Assembly (NCBI GenBank): GCA_023213315.1
Contig: JAKCPI010000976.1
Location: forward strand, 91,515 to 155,514
DNA from: Euborellia annulipes
Taxonomy: Eukaryota > Arthropoda > Insecta > Dermaptera > Anisolabididae
Direction: 5' to 3'
DNA length: 64,000 nucleotides
Below are positions 11,187-21,238 of the stretch, in pieces. Below the pieces are notes generated by a model, which saw only the letters and a list, made by a program, of their open reading frames with translations, ran no database searches and was not told the DNA's origin. Every line of letters begins with the position of its first letter. Positions within the stretch are counted from its first letter, which is position 1. The position numbers were made by a program, and so were the translations under genes.

Positions 11187-11890
11187 ACTAGCTGCGTCGC
11201 CCGACTTCTGTAGGCACCTAGTCAGGCAAATTTCGACCTCCAAGATACCCTTAGATATTTACTTACAAATTTTTTAATAGAGAGAGGATTATCAATTCAT
11301 TTTATGCAGTGGAGGATGAAATCCAATCCAAGGGATTGCAAATCTACCCTAGATTAAATTATTTTTTATAAGATCTAAATAAAATTCAAAATATACCAAA
11401 TAATACTAGCCCGTGACCTGTGACTCAGAGTGAAGACACTAGCTTCCCGCGGTCCCGGTTCGCCTCCGTCCCAGGCGAGAAAATTTTTTTTTTTTCATTT
11501 GATTTGACTACAAATCATTTGAAATAAATAGGGATGGGGTCTAAATGACCTTAGATGCCGAAAAAGTCCTTAAAAATAAAATAATACTATATACTATACT
11601 AGCTGCGTTCCTCGCTTTCGGTGGGCTTCTCCCACTGATATTTAGTTTTTTCAAATATGAACCTTACATATAATACCTAACAAGGGCCCGCGTGTGGGGC
11701 CTCTTTTAGATTAAATTATTTTTTATAATTCTAAATAAAATTCAAAATATACCAAACTATACTATATACTAAACTAGCTGCGTTGCCCGCTTTCGGTGGG
11801 CTTCTCACACTGGTATTTAGATTTTTCAAATAGGAACCTTACATAAAATACCTAACAAGGACCCGCGTGTGGCGGCCTCTTTCTTAATCA
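11187..11890 (+). repeat. Family F repeats, three tandem-like starts
   Basis: The start motif CTAGCTGCGTYSCCCGCTTTC (variants) occurs at about 11189, 11600 and 11773, each followed by a similar TATTTA/TTTTTCAAAT and ACCTTACATA context. The block AGATTAAATTATTTTTTAT occurs near 11352 and 11708. The middle copy is separated from the first by a SINE-B insertion. Such elements are common in arthropod genomes, which is background knowledge. No coding capacity is seen. Confidence 0.6.
11409..11578 (+). mobile_element. SINE-B with 11-bp target duplication
   Basis: The head is tRNA-like (GACCTGTGACTCAGAG, then a box-B-like CGGTTCGCCTC), and the body ends GATGCCGAAAAAGTCC. It is flanked by AAATAATACTA at 11398-11408 and 11579-11589. 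It inserted within Family F material. Confidence 0.8.
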
Positions 11891-12534
11891 GTGCCTCAAC
11901 ATTCACTTCAATTTTTACTTTCTCGTATAAATATACATCATTTAATGCCAATTTGATTTAGAAAAATTAAATTGCTCGGCACATGAAGCGAACCTCTGAT
12001 CCATAGGACAAGAGGCCTCTATTTCTATGTCATGCCAGCCGAAAATTGTTTGCCTATTTAACACTTTATCGAAATACAAATATTTTAATATCCCCTTGAC
12101 TGATAGGAAATAGAGAGCAGATTTTTAGTCCCTTAAATATAAAACAAATCTGTTATAGCTAATCGCTTGTTTTCTATTTGTAAGTCCAAACGTTAAGTCC
12201 ATCGAATGGATAGATCCGGATCGAGCATGATGATTTTTTATAACTTAGAAGTGAGCTTGTGCTCAGATATTTTCGCCCTCCGTTTCAGTAAGGCCAAGCG
12301 AATACAAGTTACTAGAAATAAGACTCATTACTTTTTATATATTTTTTGCTCTATTCAACTTAGATTATTTATTCCTTTACTAATTATTTAAGACATTTAT
12401 TTATTTTTTGTCCCAATTTTTTACTTAAAATATCAACTTAAATATTTTTTCATTAGACATAAATAGAAATTTTCCAAATTCTTTTGATATCGTTTGAAAA
12501 GAGAGAGATTCTAAAAGAGGTTCTTTTTTTTCAG

Positions 12535-12609
12535 ATTCGTGTTTAGCCGGTGCATTTAGAATTTTTTAACTGAATTCAAGGACTGCAAGGAGCTTCACTG
12601 CCCCCAAGG
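12535..12609 (+). other. Candidate exon (duplicate copy 1)
   Basis: Bounded by a T-rich tract and CAG (ending at 12534) and by the strong donor AAGG|GTAAGT (GT at 12610). It is 75 nt long and all three frames contain stops, so if transcribed it is non-coding or UTR. Its core matches the exon at 13091-13198. Confidence 0.35.
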
Positions 12610-13090
12610 GTAAGTTCATTATTTCATAATCTAGTAACACATACCCTTTCACACTTACACACAAATGCATCTAAATATTATAAAAATATGGTGTGACTGA
12701 TAGCACAGCACTCATCTTACCTTCAATAATTGATAGTTTTGTTACAATTATTTCTTAATTCTTATACGAATTGAAACTTACTCCTTGTTTAATACTTTCT
12801 TATATTTACCTAAAAATAGGCGCCTTGATATTATTTCTTCTCCAATTAATTAAAAGATTTATTATTTTAATTTTTTTATTTTACTCATTTAGCCTACGAG
12901 TTTCAGAAATGTAAGTTCTATAAAAAAAAACTCTCATCTACATACAGGTCCAAATCCCATTACACATATTAAGATTTTATCAAAACATCAACAAATAATA
13001 TTTTTTAATTTCATATAAATTACTTTAAATGAAAATTTCCAAATTTTTTTGATAAGAGACTGAGATTCTAAAAGATGTTTTCTTTTGCAG

Positions 13091-13198
13091 ATTTGTGTGT
13101 GTTAGTGTGTGTGCCTCGCCAGTGCAATTGGACTTTGAAGCTGAGAAGCTGAGCGCAACGACTGCAGGAGCTTCGAGTGGCCTTCAATGCTCCGAGAG
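13091..13198 (+). other. Candidate exon (duplicate copy 2), open in one frame
   Basis: It has a TTTTGCAG acceptor, is 108 nt long, and has the donor GAGAG|GTAAAT. One of three frames is open and continues through the micro-exon at 13344-13364 into the candidate exon at 14697, where it stops. The implied peptide is short, with no known motif and no visible start codon, so coding status is unproven. Confidence 0.35.
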
Positions 13199-13343
13199 GT
13201 AAATATTTCATACTCTGGTGGTAACATGCACCCTCCTATCTACTTACAGACACATACATAAATATAAATTCATAAATCTAATAATATAACATAAACATAA
13301 ATTAATTATCTGTTTCTAATGAATTTTTTTTCTTTCTTTACAG

Positions 13344-13364
13344 AACTCCGAGACGGTATCAAAG
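13344..13364 (+). other. Candidate 21-nt micro-exon
   Basis: A pyrimidine-rich tract with TTTACAG precedes it, and AAAG|GTAATA follows. It keeps the open frame of the preceding candidate exon, adding residues of the type RTPRRYQ. Very short exons are easily predicted by chance. Confidence 0.25.
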
Positions 13365-13781
13365 GTAATAATTGCATGGTGCAAGAATTTTGAAGGGGGT
13401 AGATTAGATTAGCTTTTTTTAGGATGTTACTTTTTTTCAGCTGATCCCAAATAGAATTAGCTCTTTTTTAAAATCATTCAATAATAAATTTTTTTTAAAT
13501 AGATAATTTTCAGAAATAATCGTTTTAATAAATAAAATAATTTTTACTTTTAATTAATTTGCATTTTAAGTTTTCATTTCTAATTTCTTAATTAAATTTG
13601 GATTTCATTAAAAAAAGTTTTCAAAAATTTGATATAAATTTTTTTGCTAAAAATTTAACTAAATTTTTTTTTCAAATTTTATTTCAAATTAGAATAGACT
13701 TCCTCCCCACCTGCGTCGGGAGAGGGGATGCCTCTCTCTCCTGCATCGAGGGACATCATCAACTTGGTACCTAGAACTTAA

Positions 13782-13857
13782 GGTGTGATTTATATACGAA
13801 TACAAATCTAAATGTATTTACTTTTCGATCTATAATTTGAAAATTCATTTTCACACC
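13782..13857. mobile_element. Tiny TTAA-target element (76 bp)
   Basis: TTAA occurs at 13778-13781 and 13858-13861, immediately flanking GGTGTGA and its complement TCACACC. The TTAA duplication is the hallmark of piggyBac-type transposition. The start GGTG is shared with the larger element at 40484. Confidence 0.5.
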
Positions 13858-13861
13858 TTAA

Positions 13862-14696
13862 ATTGTAGTTTAATAGTGTAAATATAGAGAGCGGGGGAGG
13901 GATGCACCATGCCAACGAAGAGGGATTTTTATTTTTGTACCTGCATCTACTCGTCATCAAGCTAATAGTGGAAAAATCAATGAAAATATTCTTCAATTTA
14001 GGCTTCTGTTGGAGATTCGTCGTTGCTATTAGCTTCAGGTGCCTTCTCTAATTTTAGCTAATTCGCTTTGTTAGGGTCCCTTGATTGTCTTTGTATTTAG
14101 GATCCAACAGAGAGGTAAAATGAATTATATTTTCGTTGATTTGTTCCAAGAACGATTCATAAGGAGATGCGGTCAGATCTGTTTGAGAGATTGAGGCCCA
14201 GGTTCTCAAGTGTTCTTGTGTTTGCGAAAAGACGTCTTTTTATGACTCAAAGGGAGTCTGATATTTTTGTATCTTTGAGGTTGGGTTTGAGGTGGCTCTA
14301 TGAGTAAACGAGAGTCAGGGAGGGATGTCGTTTTTCCAGGGTTAGCCTGGATGTAAATAACGCATACCCTTAAGGCCAGGGCCAGACCCGAGGGCTCCAC
14401 CGATCTGATGGTGGGGACCGGGCATATACAATTACAATTCGTTCGTATTTTTAGTTAGGCTAGGTAGGATCTCTTTCTGGAAGCCCCCTGGTCTCTCGTT
14501 TACTAGTAAACACGTTCATTCTCACTGTTACGATTTCTTCAAACACACGACTTACGGTTCTTCGGATTATAAATCGCAATTCTTTGTTGAAATGTGGCAT
14601 ACTCTGCGAATAATTAAAATAATTGTTCGTGAAGCACATTATTTTTACTTGAATTATTTTTGTATTTCCGAATTTTATTTTTGTTTTATTTTAAAG
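13862..14696. other. Non-genic DNA with a GC-richer patch at 14160-14420
   Basis: The patch contains AGGGTTAGCCTGG, GGCCAGGGCCAGACCCGAGG and a 64-codon minus-strand open frame (14206-14400) rich in prolines and basic residues, with no recognisable domain. It may be a decayed retroelement or part of the candidate transcription unit. Nothing firmer can be said. Confidence 0.3.
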
Positions 14697-14740
14697 AAAA
14701 AGAAGTCTTCAAGATTAAATATTACGCGAACTTTCAATAA
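14697..14740 (+). other. Candidate exon before the terminal exon
   Basis: It has a T-rich tract with AAAG as acceptor, is 44 nt long, and has the strong donor CAATAA|GTAAGT. Its start AAAAGAAGTCTTCAAGATTA is repeated at 15226, where the donor is kept but the acceptor context is not. Confidence 0.3.
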
Positions 14741-14813
14741 GTAAGTAAATTTCATATACAATAGTTATTAAAATAAAATGAGCGAAATTAATTCAAATTT
14801 TATTATTTTTCAG

Positions 14814-14885
14814 ATGACTTGTATTTCCTTGTCGTTATTGTGTTCATTTTGGTTAAATAAAAACATAAACTTATTTAATAATACA
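14814..14885 (+). other. Candidate terminal exon with poly(A) signal
   Basis: The acceptor TATTTTTCAG ends at 14813. AATAAA lies at 14856-14861, with a T/GT-rich stretch downstream near 14899-14915. A duplicated version lies at 15480-15535. An ATG at the first exon base opens a 31-codon frame here but only three codons in the copy, so it is unlikely to be coding. Confidence 0.35.
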
Positions 14886-15055
14886 AATGAAGAGAACGTT
14901 TTTGCATAAGAGTGTATCATTATCATCTATTGGCATCAACTCATCGAATTTTGTTGTTTTGGAGCTTTTAATATTCACAGTAAGTAAATACCAATTAAAG
15001 GCGCCCCTTCTGAAATTTGCCCTTTAAGAGTTTGGTACGCCACTGTTTATATGTT

Positions 15056-15178
15056 TTCGGCATCTAAAGCTATTTAGACCCCTTCACCATATATTTTTCT
15101 CGCTTGGGTCCGGAAGCGAACCCGGGACCCTATGCACGAGAAGCTAGTGTCTTCTCTCTGAGCCACGGGTCACGTGCA
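15056..15178 (-). mobile_element. SINE-B, reverse orientation
   Basis: Reverse complement of the SINE-B body (TCGGCATCTAAAGC) followed by the head, including the complement of GGGTTCGCTTCCGG and a CCACGGGTCACGTG end. It lies exactly between the two 3'-exon duplicates, so the duplication probably predates it or had a breakpoint here. Confidence 0.75.
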
Positions 15179-15479
15179 ATATATTTTTAATACATTTTAT
15201 AAATAAATATTGTTAAGTGCACATAAAAGAAGTCTTCAAGATTAATTTTTAAAGCAACAAAATTTCAAAAGTAAGTAAATTTTCATTAAGTGATAAATCA
15301 AAATATGGAAACTAATATTTTTTTTTAGGTAAATTAATTTTGGTGAGGATTGGTGGGCTATGAGGGGAGGAGGAGGCCCAAAAAAAAAATCTTACTTTCG
15401 AATTATAAGTAAATTTCGTATACAATAGTTATTGTTATTAAAATAACAAAACTACTATTTCAAATTTTATATTTTTCAG

Positions 15480-15535
15480 ATGATTTCTTGACGGTATTTT
15501 TTTTATTCTGGCTTAATAAAAAAATATAAACTTAT
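15480..15535 (+). other. Duplicate candidate terminal exon
   Basis: The acceptor ATTTTTCAG ends at 15479 and AATAAA lies at 15515-15520. It is homologous to 14814-14885 with substitutions. If the unit is transcribed, it would provide an alternative 3' end. Confidence 0.3.
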
Positions 15536-15756
15536 TTAATAATAATACAAATGAAGAAAACATTTTGACTTAAGAATCTTCTATTGGCATCTACTCATCG
15601 AATTTTGTTGTTTTGGAGCTTTTATTATACACAGTAAGTAAATACAATTTAAAGGCACCTTTTTGGAATTTGTCCTTTGAGAGTTAACTAACTACTACGC
15701 CACTGTTTATTTGAATTTGTGGGGGATGATTAATTTGACAATTTTTTCATGCATTT

Positions 15757-15866
15757 TTTCTTTCTCTTACCTATATGTATATGTTAATATATTAATACAT
15801 ATATATATAAAGAGAAAGTATTGGATTCATGTCAAAAATTCGATGTCGAGATTTTGATGGATATAT
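15757..15866 (+). mobile_element. Family C 5' fragment
   Basis: The left hairpin (CTTTCTCTTACC through AAGAGAAAGT), then the ATTGGATTCATGTC block and GATTTTGATGGATATATAGG, after which similarity ends abruptly. Confidence 0.8.
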
Positions 15867-16917
15867 AGGCCTTATAGGGGGATGCTTAATAATTAAGTGT
15901 TTTAAATTTTATGGTTCACCCTCTCATTCGAATCTCCCACATGTAAATTTGTAATTTTGCAATATTTTTTATAACTTCAGAGCTTTTTAGCGACCCTTAA
16001 AAATTGCGCAAAAAAATCGAAAAAAAATAAATGAATTTTGCTTCTCTCATTAGGTAGAACAAAATGGCGGGGTGAACTACTAATTTTTTGTTCTTAATTT
16101 TTTTTTTTTTTAATTTTATCTTTTGAAAACACTCCGGATCCGATATATTGGCTTACCTGAGAAAGAAACTAAAATAATTATCTCTTTAATGGGGGATAAG
16201 GTAAAACACTAGCCACGTTCTGAACCTTCGTTGAATTAGGATTATGAACGCCATTTTTCTATAAATAATTGTATACAAAAAAAAAAATTAAAAAAAAAAA
16301 CGGCATTCCTCCCTCCCCCTCTCTAGCTCATACCCTCTTAAATCTTTATGGTAAATGTAAATTATTCCGAAACTTAGTCAACTGTTTAGGAAATTATCGT
16401 GACTTTAAAATAATTTTTGTTTAAATATCTAACCTATTTAAAAATTACTATCCTTCTTTTGTCAAGTACCAGTGGTATATAATTTGAACAAAAGTTTTTC
16501 CAGAAATTGAAAGAATTACTAACCCTTCATTAGCCGATGTTTATTTGATTTTCTCTTCTGATTAAAAATAGAACGTGTTAATTCACACTTAATTGTGTGT
16601 AAATTGTTCACCATGAGGGGCAAAGAACCACTCAGGGGGTAAATTAATACTTTTGTTCTCAGGAGATTATCTTTTATTAATTACTCAATTCAACGAAGTA
16701 ACTCTATACCCTAAAATATATTCACTGCATAAACATTTTAAATCCTTCTAAATATATGATTCTCTCTCTTAATACACATTTTAGTGTTCTATCCAAAAAT
16801 TATTAAAATCTTTTAAGATAATAATTAAAACAAACAAGTTATCATTTTAATGAGTAAAATATATTTTAAAAAAATTTCCAGAAAAAATTGTTCAAAATGA
16901 TAAATTTGTCTTGAATA
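15867..16917. other. AT-rich DNA, nothing recognised
   Basis: Contains A- and T-runs. No repeat partner, gene or RNA was recognised here. Confidence 0.45.
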
Positions 16918-17090
16918 CAGTGGAATCCCGATATTTTGTAGCCCGGTTATTTGTATTTCTGGGTAATTCATACAAATTTGCCGGTCACCAGAGAAAATCT
17001 CAATAACTGAAATAAAAACAATGCATTTCAGAACAATCGGTAATTCGTATTATTTTTATGCTCGAGGTCACTTAACTCTCTTTTTTTTAA

Positions 17091-17331
17091 CACTCACACT
17101 TTTTTTGCATTCACACTTACATTCACACACACAGACACAGTATTTTCGGCAACTTAGCAATTTAAGACTTTTTACGATACTGGTTATTTGTAAATACTAG
17201 TATATCTATTGGGGCATTCTTATTTAAGCCATTTGGTATCCAAATAACTTGAATAAAATCATCGGACTGCCTGGGATTCAAACCCTCGACTTGGTATACA
17301 AGGCAGGCGCGCTACCATCTACGCCAAGCCC
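17091..17331 (-). mobile_element. SINE-A, reverse orientation
   Basis: T-run, then the complement of the GTGTGAATG tail, GTATTTTCGGCAACTTAG, GGCATTCTTATTTAAGCC, and finally a tRNA-like head with the complement of box B (TTCAAACCCTCGAC) and box A (CTACCATCTACGCCAAGCC). It belongs to the head subtype with GGCGCAGTTGG-like box A. Confidence 0.85.
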
Positions 17332-17628
17332 AACTACGCCCCTTTTGGCTAAACGCGAAGCCCGCAGAAGGCGTGCGGCGCGGCATTTTTATGAATTCTC
17401 CATAATGTCTTCTACAAGGGTGGAAAATTTAACTTCTAAGGAGAGAAAGTTAATTAAATAGAGCGTTGCAGACAGACCGCCCTTATACAGTATATAATAT
17501 AGAGGGCTGGAAAGCTGGCGCACCGAGCATGCTCACTGTCTTGGGAGTTTTGCTTGCTAACGGTCGATTTGTGTTAGGTGGCGTTTTGCTGGTGGCATTT
17601 CATTTAAGGACTGAACAAACATATAAAC

Positions 17629-17700
17629 ATGGCATCGGAAACGAATCGCAGAAAAAGCGAAGCTTCTACCTCTATGCCAAAGTCCACTGGCAATTTATAA
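17629..17700 (+). pseudogene. Possible transposase N-terminus remnant (23 codons)
   Basis: ATG in AAACATGG context, then a short basic and serine-rich peptide beginning MASETNRRKSEAS, then a stop. It sits where the transposase of the surrounding pogo-like element would be expected to begin. It is too short to identify; the link is positional inference. Confidence 0.2.
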
Positions 17701-18035
17701 TCATAATATAATAATTACAATTAATTTAGAATGTATGAGGAGAGGTCGATAACTTTTAAATAAAGCTCTGGATAAGGGCTCTCCTAACACATTTTCTGAT
17801 CATCTAAAGCCGTGGGGCTATCCCCACCGTGTTCCTTCGGTGGGCTCAGCGTAAAAAAAAAAGAAAATTTAATTAAATGACAATTTTTCTTATATTTAAT
17901 CTAATTTATTTATGAAAATTATACGACTTTAATTTTCTATATGGTGAAATTGAAACCTCTGCATCCCTATGGCGATATTAGGAATGTTTTCAGCTTTCCC
18001 ATTTGGGGATTTGGCTATTTCCGGAGTGTTTCTTC

Positions 18036-18115
18036 TCTCCATATCTGGTCTCTTTGTCTTTCTATATGTGAAGAAAATATCTCAAGAACGAAAAGAGCTA
18101 GGAGATTAATATTTT
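18036..18115 (+). mobile_element. Family C fragment
   Basis: Shares AAAATATCTCAAGAACGAAA and AGAGCTAGGA with the copy at 10440-10480. The flanking Family C blocks are missing. Confidence 0.6.
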
Positions 18116-18143
18116 TTAATAATGAACTCACCAGGACTGTAGA

Positions 18144-18369
18144 TAAATTTAGAAGATGAAAAGGTAATTAGTCCTCGAGAATTTCGAGAATGAAACATGA
18201 ATAAATAATAAAATAATATATTTATTCTCTCTAGTTGACAAAAGTGACCAAGAGGTCTGAGATTTTATAATTGTCAACTAGAGAGAATAAATATATTATT
18301 TTATTATAATGTATTCATGTTTCATTCTCGAAATTCTCGAGGACTGAATTGACCTTTTTCATCTTCTAA
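18144..18369. mobile_element. Long inverted repeat / foldback
   Basis: Arms of roughly 95 bp (about 18144-18240 and 18275-18369) around a 34-bp centre. Landmarks are TTTAGAAGATGAAAA, TCCTCGAGAATTTCGAGAA and TATTTATTCTCTCTAGTTGA with their complements. The arms differ at a few positions and by a small indel. There is no coding capacity. Confidence 0.8.
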
Positions 18370-18417
18370 ATATTTTTTTATTTAATATTTTCTATGAGAA
18401 ATACTGTAGCTGTTAAA

Positions 18418-18521
18418 ATATAAATATTTATCTTTCGGCACAAAAAATTTGGTGTGTCAAGCATAGAACACAACCAAAAAAGTAAGATAAAGTTGGCGAT
18501 CAGTCGCACCAGATTTTTTCT
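18418..18521 (+). mobile_element. Family C 3' fragment
   Basis: AAATATAAATATTTATC, CGGCACAAAAAATTTGG, then a degraded terminal hairpin ending CGCACCAGATTTTTT. Confidence 0.7.
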
Positions 18522-19645
18522 TCTACTTATTTTGAAACTTTAAAGAAAGAGAGAGAGAGAGAGAGACCCACCCAGATAGAATTCAGGACCCTCCTTGCTG
18601 ATGAGTTACTATCGCTTAGTCAATATTTATTGCCGAGATAGATATCTTGAAATCGAGAGCAACGAGTAACACAGGAGCTGATTAATTGATCGACTTACCG
18701 ATTAAAAAAATATTAATGGATTTATGATACAGGTGTTGAGAGATTTATTTTCGAATCATCTTCGCCTTCTCCACAAAAGAAAAAAATAAATAAATAAATT
18801 TAATATAGGCTATAAATTTCTGCTGAGATCCTAATATCAAAATTATAAAGAAAAAAAAATTCAAAATTAATTTATAGCAGTATAAACAAAAAATTTGTCG
18901 ATCAAGTTTTAGTAATAAATATTAAATATTACCTATAATTTATAGGCCTGCTTTGTTTTTATTTTATTCTATCAAAAATTTAAATACGTTATTAGAAGAT
19001 TCGAGTGAATCAGTGAACGCCAGCAAAATAAGAAAAATTTTGTAAGAAATATGTTGATTGAAGTTTATCAGCTAATTTAAAATTTGCTAGTTAAATTTTA
19101 AGAGGTTGTTTATCCCTCCGATATTACATTCAACAAAAAGAAATTAAAAAAGTAATAAAAATAAATGTTCCTCTTTATAAGAATGTTTTGATGAAGATGA
19201 TAATGATGATGATAAATAATTAGAATCCTTTATTAAAATAAAAGAGAATTAATGTTCTGGAAACTTTGGGAGTTTGTAAATAGCTATAAAAAATTTTGTT
19301 TTTGCTTTTGAAAATTGAATTACAAGAATAAAAACAGATTTTTTTTTTAAATTTTGGAAACGGGGGTTTAGATTCAAAATCAGTCAAATTTTCATTTTTA
19401 ACAGAATCTGTATGATTAATGCTTTTTAAACAAATCTCTCTTTTAAAGAAATAAATATTGTACTATATCGATGACGGCGAAAGACAACCGAAATGAAAAT
19501 TTCTCTTTTTTTGCCCGCTCATTTCTTTAAAGAAAAATATTTATTTATTTATATAAAAGAATGTTGGCATAAGGCCACCAGCCATTTTTGCCACCGATAT
19601 TAGAGAAAAATGAGATATTACCATGGTAATATCACATTATACCAG
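18522..19645. other. AT-rich DNA with GA microsatellite
   Basis: (GA)n lies at about 18546-18565 and a 20-bp perfect palindrome centred on CCATGG at 19614-19633. No gene is recognised. Confidence 0.45.
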
Positions 19646-19941
19646 ATTTTGATGGATATAGGCCTACACGTTTTGAGGTCCCCTGAATTCAAAAAAGTGA
19701 TTTTCGCGACATGGTCTGTCTGTCTGTGTATGTGTCTGTGTGTGTGTGTTCAATTTTAAGCATGAAAGAATTGTGCAAATAGGCTTTTGAATCTCATTTT
19801 GCTCTCAAAATTGTTTGAAGACCACTTTACTTTTGTACTTCATAGGAAAGATAGGAGAAATGGTTGCCATGGAAACAAAATATAAATACTGTAATTTCAC
19901 ATGTTTATAAATTCAACATCTTGAATTCTAATATTTCTATT

Positions 19942-20430
19942 GCCCACGGGGCTTGGAGTAGTTGGTAGCATGGGGTCCGCAGGGGGGCAACAGGACTTGC
20001 CCCCTGGAAAATTAAAATGATACAAAAAAATGTATAAAACAAAAAAAATACAAAAAAACCTTTCAGTACACATCCACCTTGCTGCGGTGAGAAAGCTTTA
20101 AATACTAAGGGATGTATAACGTTATTAATATCAAAATACGTTTTTTAACTTATCTGGAAGTGACTTGCCCCCCTGCAAAAAATCCTTGCCCCCCTGCAAA
20201 AAACCTGGGACGCCCTTGGTTGGTAGCGTGCCTACCTTCTATACCGAACGTCGCGGGTTCGGACCCCAGGCAGTCCGATTATTTTATTTAAGGCATTTTG
20301 ATACCAAAATAGAAATGCCTGGACCCCCAATAGATATATTCAATTCAACGGTTATCGTCAAAGTCTTAAATGGCCTAAGTTGCCGAGAAGACTGTGTGAA
20401 TGTGAGTGTGAATCAGAAAAAAGTGTGAAT

Positions 20431-20464
<34 letters not shown>
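19942..20464 (+). mobile_element. SINE-A with 9-bp target duplication, itself interrupted
   Basis: ATTTCTATT flanks it at 19933-19941 and 20465-20473. The head GGGGCTTGGAGTAGTTGG is split at 19969/20220 by a 250-bp insertion. The rest follows: box B GGGTTCGGACCCC, GAAATGCCTGGACCCCC, AGTTGCCGAGAAGACTG and a long poly(A). Confidence 0.9.
19970..20219 (+). mobile_element. hAT-type MITE inside the SINE
   Basis: Flanked by the exact 8-bp duplication TTGGTAGC (19962-19969 and 20220-20227), the size typical of hAT elements. The ends are related inverted sequences, GGGGTCCGCAGGGGGGCAA on the left and the complement of GGCGTCCCAGG with GCAGGGGGGCAAG on the right. There is no coding capacity. Confidence 0.75.
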
Positions 20465-20470
<6 letters not shown>

Positions 20471-20527
20471 ATTACCAAAGGAAAGAGAAAGTTGTGTGCT
20501 GTGAGACCAGTCACACCAGATTTTTTC

Positions 20528-21138
20528 ATAAACAATACATTATATTATATGTATGTATTATAATTCACTCAAGATCCACCCTATTATTTATTTTCAAATT
20601 TCTTTTTACCTCACCTCGACAACGAAGATAAAAAAAAAACTCCTGTCTTTCTTCACTTCCGACCAAGAGAGCTAAAGATTTGTTAAAATCTAGAATTTAA
20701 TAAACAAAGGCACTTTAATTTAATTACCATACGAGATGAATATCTTAATTATATGGCTTTAATTTAAAATTTCACTTGGCATTAAATTTAATTCCCTTCT
20801 TCTTTCTCCCTCTCGCTCTTGGAATGAGAAATTCATTTTAAATCCAAATAGTTTTATATTTTTTTTTAACTATAAATAAAAAGTATAATTTTATCTCTAT
20901 TGTTTTAATAATTAGTTTTTATCTAATCTCATCTAAATCTGAAAGAGTTTTTTAAATAAATCAAGATGATGAGATTTTTGAACTGAACTTTTTCCTCAAG
21001 ATTTGCATGTATTTAAATTAATTATAATATATTAATAAAAGATGAAGATTCAGGCCTCATATTTATGACGAATTCATTTCGTTTTGGAACATTTTTGTAC
21101 AAATCATTTTTATTTGAAATTTTACTATAATATAAATA
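20528..21138. other. AT-rich DNA, nothing recognised
   Basis: No repeat, gene or RNA signature seen apart from T- and A-runs. Confidence 0.45.
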
Positions 21139-21238
21139 ACCCAGGTGTGAAGTGCGCCCAGTGCTATTCTCTATTACTACCGTATAATATACATAACCCA
21201 ATTGCACAGTCCGCCTTGGGCGCACTTCACACCTGGGT
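21139..21238. mobile_element. 100-bp MITE with perfect 22-bp inverted termini
   Basis: The left end starts ACCCAGGTGTGAAGTGCG at 21139, and the right end is its exact complement finishing at 21238. The AT-rich centre is about 56 bp. Perfect termini suggest a recent insertion. No clear target duplication can be assigned. Confidence 0.8.

Larger units (their letters stand above)
12430..13290 (+). repeat. Tandem duplication of an exon with both splice sites
   Basis: Two diverged copies, about 12430-12690 and 13010-13290. Matching landmarks in order are: AATTTTCCAAATT, GAGATTCTAAAAGA, a T-rich tract with CAG, an exon core containing GACTGCAAGGAGCTTC or GACTGCAGGAGCTTC, a GTAA donor, and then a TAACAYRYACCCT block. 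Loss of the open frame in copy 1 next to copy 2 suggests either exon duplication in a non-coding transcript or decay of one copy. Confidence 0.6.
14697..15690 (+). repeat. Tandem duplication of the candidate 3' exons
   Basis: Unit 1 is about 14697-15055 and unit 2 about 15226-15690. Shared blocks are: AAGAAGTCTTCAAGATTA, GTAAGTAAATTT, TACAATAGTTATT, TTTTTCAGATGA, an AATAAA-containing stretch, TCATCGAATTTTGTTGTTTTG, CACAGTAAGTAAATAC, and TACGCCACTGTTTAT. A reversed SINE-B (15056-15178) sits between the units. Confidence 0.7.
16918..17715 (+). mobile_element. Pogo/Tigger-like DNA transposon 5' remnant
   Basis: It starts CAGTGGAATCCCGATATTTT after a TA dinucleotide (16916-16917), then GTAGCCCGGTTATTTGTATT and GGGTAATTCATAC, matching the style of pogo-group terminal repeats. 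A SINE-A insertion (17091-17331) interrupts it. The remainder resembles a 5' leader reaching a short start-like ORF at 17629. No right end was found, so it is 3'-truncated. The superfamily call rests on the terminal motif and TA target only. Confidence 0.5.
19646..20527 (+). mobile_element. Family C copy split by a SINE-A
   Basis: The proximal part (19646-19941) carries CACGTTTTGAGGTCCCCTG, the TGTCTGTG tract and the ATGGTTGCCATGG block. The distal part (20465-20527) carries AAAGAGAAAGTTGTGTGCTG and CAGTCACACCAGATTTTTT. About 60 bp of the standard sequence next to the hairpin was missing before the SINE inserted. Confidence 0.82.

Noticed and set aside
17249..17461. 70-codon plus-strand open frame
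   Set aside because: Mostly the reversed SINE-A head and body read in sense; no independent support.
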